From positions 2,944,001-3,008,000 of the forward strand of contig NZ_CP133781.1 in the NCBI RefSeq assembly GCF_034350045.1: a stretch of DNA of 64,000 nt, given 5' to 3'. The translations under genes were made by a program, and so were the position numbers. Each line of letters begins with the position of its first letter. Position 1 is the first letter of the stretch. The notes beneath the pieces are model-generated. The model was not told the origin of the DNA. It worked only from the letters and a program-made list of their open reading frames with translations, and searched no databases. Below, piece by piece: positions 60,566-64,000 of the stretch. This DNA comes from Pseudomonas sp. CCI4.2. GTDB lineage: Bacteria > Pseudomonadota > Gammaproteobacteria > Pseudomonadales > Pseudomonadaceae.

Positions 60566-61536
60566 TGCTCGATCCCGCGCGTGGTTATGACCTGATCGGA
60601 GACGTGCACGGCTGTGCTCACACGCTTGAGCACTTGCTCGACACCCTCGGTTACCGTTTTCAGGCGGGCGTGTGGCGCCACCCTGAACGTATCGCTCTGT
60701 TTCTGGGCGACATCATTGATCGTGGCCCGCGAATTCGCGAAGCGCTGCACATTGTCCACGGCATGGTCGAGGCCGGCCAGGCGCGCTGCATCATGGGTAA
60801 CCACGAATTCAACGCGTTGGGTTGGAGCACGCCGGCCCTGCCGGGCACCGACAAGCAATTCGTCCGCGAACACACCCCGCGTCACGCTCGGCTACTGGGT
60901 GAAACCCTGACTCAGTTCGAGCAACACCCCGCGGACTGGCATGACTTTCTCGCTTGGTTCTACGAGCTGCCGCTGTTCATTGATGCCGGGCGTTTCCGCA
61001 TGGTTCACGCCTGTTGGGACGCAGATTTGATCGAGCCACTGCGGGCGCTGCACAGCAATGGTTGTATCGACGAGGCCTTCGTCCAGGCGTCTGCAGAGGC
61101 GGGCAGTTTCGCCGCCAACGTCTTTGATCGTTTGTTACGGGGCACCGACATGCGCCTGCCCCACGGCTTGACGCTGACGGGTGGCGATGGTCTGACCCGC
61201 GCCTTCTTCCGCACCAAGTTCTGGGAAGACGACCCGCAAACCTACGGCGACGTGGTGTTTCAACCCGATGCGTTGCCTGAGCTGGTGGCGAAGACGCCGT
61301 TAACCTCCACCGAAAAAAGCGCCTTGTTGCGTTATGGCAGCGGCGAACCCATGTTGTTCGTCGGCCACTATTGGCGCAGCGGTCATCCCGCGCCCATACG
61401 GCCTAACCTGGCCTGTCTGGATTACAGCGCGGTGCTTTACGGCAAACTGGTCGCCTATCGGCTGGACCAGGAAACCCAGATCGACCCGCATAAATTTGTC
61501 TGGGTCGACGTCGAACGTCCTGAGGCTTCGCAATGA
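60565..61536 (+). CDS. metallophosphoesterase, PrpE/ApaH-like
   Basis: A 323-residue calcineurin-like phosphoesterase with DLIGDVHGCAHTLEHLL (9-25), FLGDIIDRGP and GNHEFNALG, the standard metal-ligand motifs, and a later VGHYWR. The substrate (dinucleoside polyphosphate or protein phosphate) is unknown. Linked to nadK by TGATG and to the rhomboid gene by ATGA. Confidence 0.9.
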   Translation: MLDPARGYDLIGDVHGCAHTLEHLLDTLGYRFQAGVWRHPERIALFLGDIIDRGPRIREALHIVHGMVEAGQARCIMGNHEFNALGWSTPALPGTDKQFVREHTPRHARLLGETLTQFEQHPADWHDFLAWFYELPLFIDAGRFRMVHACWDADLIEPLRALHSNGCIDEAFVQASAEAGSFAANVFDRLLRGTDMRLPHGLTLTGGDGLTRAFFRTKFWEDDPQTYGDVVFQPDALPELVAKTPLTSTEKSALLRYGSGEPMLFVGHYWRSGHPAPIRPNLACLDYSAVLYGKLVAYRLDQETQIDPHKFVWVDVERPEASQ

Positions 61537-62402
61537 GTGCTGTTGCCGTATTTCGTCTGCCATTGGCCACCGATTTGAGTGGTTTCGTCAGTCTGTTGCA
61601 GCGCTTGCGCGTGCCCCATCGCGTCAGTGAAGACGGCAGCGAGCAAGTGCTGTGGGTGCTTGACCCGCAATTGGCTGACGACATTCGCTCGCTGTATCAG
61701 CGCTTTCCCGAAGGCGACCCGTCTTTTGAACTGCCAGCTGCTGAACACCGTACGACCCCCGCTAGGCCTGGCATCGTTCAGCAATTGCGTAACAGTCCGG
61801 TCACGACCCTGGTGTTACTGCTGAGTTTGATTGTTGCGGGCGTTACCCTCTTTGGTGAAAACCTTGAAAGCCTCAGTTGGCTGACGTTTCTCGATTTCAG
61901 CGTGCATGGCGATTACATCCAGTACACGCCGTTGTCCAGCAGCCTCGCTGCCGGACAGTGGTGGCGCATCGTGACGCCGATGCTGGTGCATTTCGGCGTC
62001 CTGCACTTGGCCATGAACGGCATGTGGTTTTGGGAGCTGGGGCGCAGGATTGAATTGCGTCAGGGCAGTTGGCACTTGCTTGGCCTGACCCTGGTGTTCA
62101 GCGCCGTGTCCAATTACGCGCAATATTGGTACAGCGGGCCGACCTTGTTTGGTGGCCTGTCGGGAGTTCTTTACGCGTTGCTCGGTCATTGCTGGATCTA
62201 CCAGATGCTGGCGCCGAACCCGATTTATCGGCTGCCACGCGGCGTGCTGGTGATGATGCTGGTGTGGCTGGTGCTGTGCATTTCGGGCCTGATCAGCATG
62301 CTGGGCTTTGGTGCCATTGCCAACGGCGCCCATGTGGGTGGACTGATCATTGGTTGTCTTACAGGTCTTTTGGGCGGTGCGTTAGCCCGTCGTAACCGTT
62401 AA
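61533..62402 (+). CDS. rhomboid-family intramembrane serine protease
   Basis: A 289-residue GlpG-like protease. About 85 cytoplasmic residues come first, then six membrane helices with H153-x4-H158-x3-N162 in HFGVLHLAMNG, the catalytic serine in GGLSGVLYALLG (Ser210) and the histidine in NGAHVGGLIIG (His267). Its substrates are unknown. ATGA overlap with the upstream phosphoesterase. Confidence 0.92.
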   Translation: MSAVAVFRLPLATDLSGFVSLLQRLRVPHRVSEDGSEQVLWVLDPQLADDIRSLYQRFPEGDPSFELPAAEHRTTPARPGIVQQLRNSPVTTLVLLLSLIVAGVTLFGENLESLSWLTFLDFSVHGDYIQYTPLSSSLAAGQWWRIVTPMLVHFGVLHLAMNGMWFWELGRRIELRQGSWHLLGLTLVFSAVSNYAQYWYSGPTLFGGLSGVLYALLGHCWIYQMLAPNPIYRLPRGVLVMMLVWLVLCISGLISMLGFGAIANGAHVGGLIIGCLTGLLGGALARRNR

Positions 62403-62429
62403 AATCGCGCACATACTTTGGAGAGTGAC

Positions 62430-62690
62430 ATGTCCTCTTTCGTCGAAATGATCGAAAACATTACCCCTGATATCTACGAAAGTCTGAAATTGGCGGTAGA
62501 GATCGGCAAGTGGTCCGATGGCCGCAAATTGTCCCAGGAACAACGTGAGTTGTCGTTGCAAGCGCTGATCGCTTGGGAAGTGCAAAACCTTCCGGAAGAC
62601 CAGCGCACCGGTTACATGGGCCCGCAGGAATGCGCATCCAAGTCCATCACAGTGCCGAACATTCTGTTCAAATCGGATTCCGTCCATTGA
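62430..62690 (+). CDS. YeaC/DUF1315 protein
   Basis: An 86-residue soluble protein beginning MSSFVEMIENITPDIYESLK, with KLAVEIGKWSDGRKLSQEQ, matching DUF1315 (YeaC), which has no known function. TTTGGAGAG lies before the ATG at 62430. It overlaps the DUF2797 start by 4 bp. Confidence 0.9.
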   Translation: MSSFVEMIENITPDIYESLKLAVEIGKWSDGRKLSQEQRELSLQALIAWEVQNLPEDQRTGYMGPQECASKSITVPNILFKSDSVH

Positions 62691-63517
62691 TCGAGATTGG
62701 TCGCGGTGCAGTCAACAAGATGTCGGTGCGCCTTGACGCGCCGACTGTGCAATACGGTTTTCGTTTGGGGGATGCGGACATTCCAGTCAACCCCATGATC
62801 GGCAAGACGGTGCGCCTGGAGTACTTGGGCGCTATCCATTGCAGCCATTGCGGGCGAAAGACCAAAACCAGTTTCAGTCAGGGCTATTGCTACCCCTGCA
62901 TGCTCAAACTGGCCCAGTGCGACGTGTGCATCATGGCCCCGGAAAAATGTCACCACGAACACGGCACCTGCCGCGATCCGGCGTGGGGAGAACAATTCTG
63001 CATGACCGATCACGTGGTGTATTTGGCCAACTCGTCCGGGGTCAAAGTTGGTATCACCCGCGCAACTCAGTTACCCACCCGTTGGCTGGACCAAGGCGCG
63101 ATTCAGGGTTTGCCCATCGCCCGCGTTGCGACCCGCCAGCAGTCCGGTTTCGTCGAAGACCTTTTCCGTAGTCAAGTCGCCGACCGCACCAATTGGCGTG
63201 CATTGCTTAAAGGCGATGCGCTGCCGGTTGATTTGAAAGCGGTTCGCCAGCAGCTTTTTCAGTCGTGCAATGAAGGCTTGTTGGCGCTGCAAGAACGATT
63301 CGGCCTACAAGCTATCCAACTCCTGCATGACGTCGAACCCACCGATATTCGTTACCCGGTTGAGGCGTACCCGGCCAAGATTGTCAGCTTTAACCTGGAT
63401 AAAAACCCGATTGTCGAAGGCACCCTGCTGGGGATCAAAGGCCAATACCTGATCTTCGATACCGGCGTAATCAACATTCGCAAATACACGGCTTACCAAC
63501 TGGCCGTGCATCACTAG
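62687..63517 (+). CDS. DUF2797 protein
   Basis: A 276-residue protein of the DUF2797 family, function unknown. It has a zinc-binding cluster (CSHC, 11 residues, CYPC, then CDVC) near 50-85 and the segment VVYLANSSGVKVGITRATQLP, which resembles a GIY-YIG-like start. The TTG at 62687 (MIEIGRGAVNK) overlaps the YeaC stop. An upstream in-frame ATG at 62573 would overlap YeaC heavily and is less likely. Confidence 0.85.
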   Translation: MIEIGRGAVNKMSVRLDAPTVQYGFRLGDADIPVNPMIGKTVRLEYLGAIHCSHCGRKTKTSFSQGYCYPCMLKLAQCDVCIMAPEKCHHEHGTCRDPAWGEQFCMTDHVVYLANSSGVKVGITRATQLPTRWLDQGAIQGLPIARVATRQQSGFVEDLFRSQVADRTNWRALLKGDALPVDLKAVRQQLFQSCNEGLLALQERFGLQAIQLLHDVEPTDIRYPVEAYPAKIVSFNLDKNPIVEGTLLGIKGQYLIFDTGVINIRKYTAYQLAVHH

Positions 63518-63573
63518 ACTTTGAATCACTAGGCACGTCTCCCCAGAACGTGCACCAGTAAGGGGATTCCAGC

Positions 63574-64000
63574 ATGCGCACCGAACAACCGAAAATGATT
63601 TACCTGAAGGACTATCAGGCGCCTGAGTACCTCATCGACGAGACGCACCTGACCTTTGAATTGTTCAACGACCACACGCTGGTCCATGCGCAGTTGATCA
63701 TGCGCCGTAACCCTGCGCGGGGTGCGGGCCTGCCGCCGTTGGTGCTGGATGGACAATTGCTTGAGTTGGTGACCCTCAAGCTCAATGACGCCGAGCTGAA
63801 CCCCTCCGATTACCTGCTGACGCCGGATAACCTGACGGTGCAGCCGAACGCCGAGCAGTTCACCCTCGACACCACTGTGCGCATCCACCCGGAAACCAAC
63901 ACGGCGCTGGAAGGGCTGTATAAATCCAGCGGCATGTTTTGCACCCAATGCGAGGCCGAAGGCTTTCGCAAGATCACCTATTACCTCGACCGCCCGGACG
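63574..64000 (+). CDS. pepN: aminopeptidase N (N-terminal part)
   Basis: The first 142 residues of an M1-family aminopeptidase, cut by the window end. MRTEQPKMIYLKDYQAPEYL and the FELFNDHTLVHAQLIMRRNP and MFCTQCEAEGFRKITYYLDR segments match the PepN beta-domain. The catalytic HExxH lies beyond the window. AAGGGG lies 8 bases before the ATG. Confidence 0.93.
   Translation, partial: MRTEQPKMIYLKDYQAPEYLIDETHLTFELFNDHTLVHAQLIMRRNPARGAGLPPLVLDGQLLELVTLKLNDAELNPSDYLLTPDNLTVQPNAEQFTLDTTVRIHPETNTALEGLYKSSGMFCTQCEAEGFRKITYYLDRPD

Overview
The window is a contiguous piece of a Pseudomonas chromosome, most likely from the fluorescens-type lineages rather than P. aeruginosa. The evidence is the gene order, FimV, MetZ-type methionine synthesis, a long arginine-rich RNase E tail and scattered GTAGGAGCCAAC-type REP repeats. 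It is almost fully coding. I see no insertion sequence, prophage or CRISPR array. PAO1 comparisons below are from memory.

Layout. (1) 1-7055: DUF2062 protein, then comEC, an ExbB/ExbD pair, lpxK, a Trm112-like gene, kdsB and murB, mostly joined by start/stop overlaps (envelope precursor synthesis). (2) 7056-9617: a small accessory insertion with an XdhC/MocA-type molybdenum-cofactor pair and a secreted MxKDx-repeat protein. (3) 9618-16829: rne with a long leader, back to back with rluC, then a HAD phosphatase, sppA and maf. (4) 16935-27215: the yceD-rpmF-plsX-fabD-fabG-acpP-fabF-pabC-mltG-tmk-holB-pilZ-tatD block, covering lipid synthesis, ribosome, folate, cell wall and replication. (5) 27216-33429: a class-V aminotransferase, a TetR regulator, moaA, a hipBA toxin-antitoxin module with its operators, a DUF4823 lipoprotein and a DUF1285 protein. 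(6) 33531-46417: a degenerate Asd-like protein, fimV, truA, trpF, accD, folC, a SPOR protein, cvpA, purF, metZ and an SDR. (7) 46417-47076: a palindromic repeat, a strong promoter and tRNA-Val plus two tRNA-Asp genes. (8) 47238-50143: a DUF2242 lipoprotein, ilvA and a tiny acidic protein. (9) 50147-64000: an AraC regulator, a nitrilase-like protein without its catalytic cysteine, fadH, a D-cysteine desulfhydrase-like enzyme, two MFS transporters, DUF1853, nadK, a phosphoesterase, a rhomboid protease, YeaC, DUF2797 and the start of pepN.

The most striking unannotated element is upstream of ilvA. A 21-residue leader peptide with five isoleucine codons lies between a promoter and a rho-independent terminator. 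Four segments can form the mutually exclusive protector, antiterminator and terminator hairpins of classical attenuation. That would give isoleucine-starvation control of threonine deaminase, the first committed step of isoleucine synthesis. Other points of interest are predicted leaderless starts (yceD, rluC, the ilvA leader), hipBA operators that overlap their own promoter, two enzyme-fold proteins that have lost catalytic residues, a missing phosphatase gene between kdsB and murB, and an in-frame open stretch after the aminotransferase stop codon.
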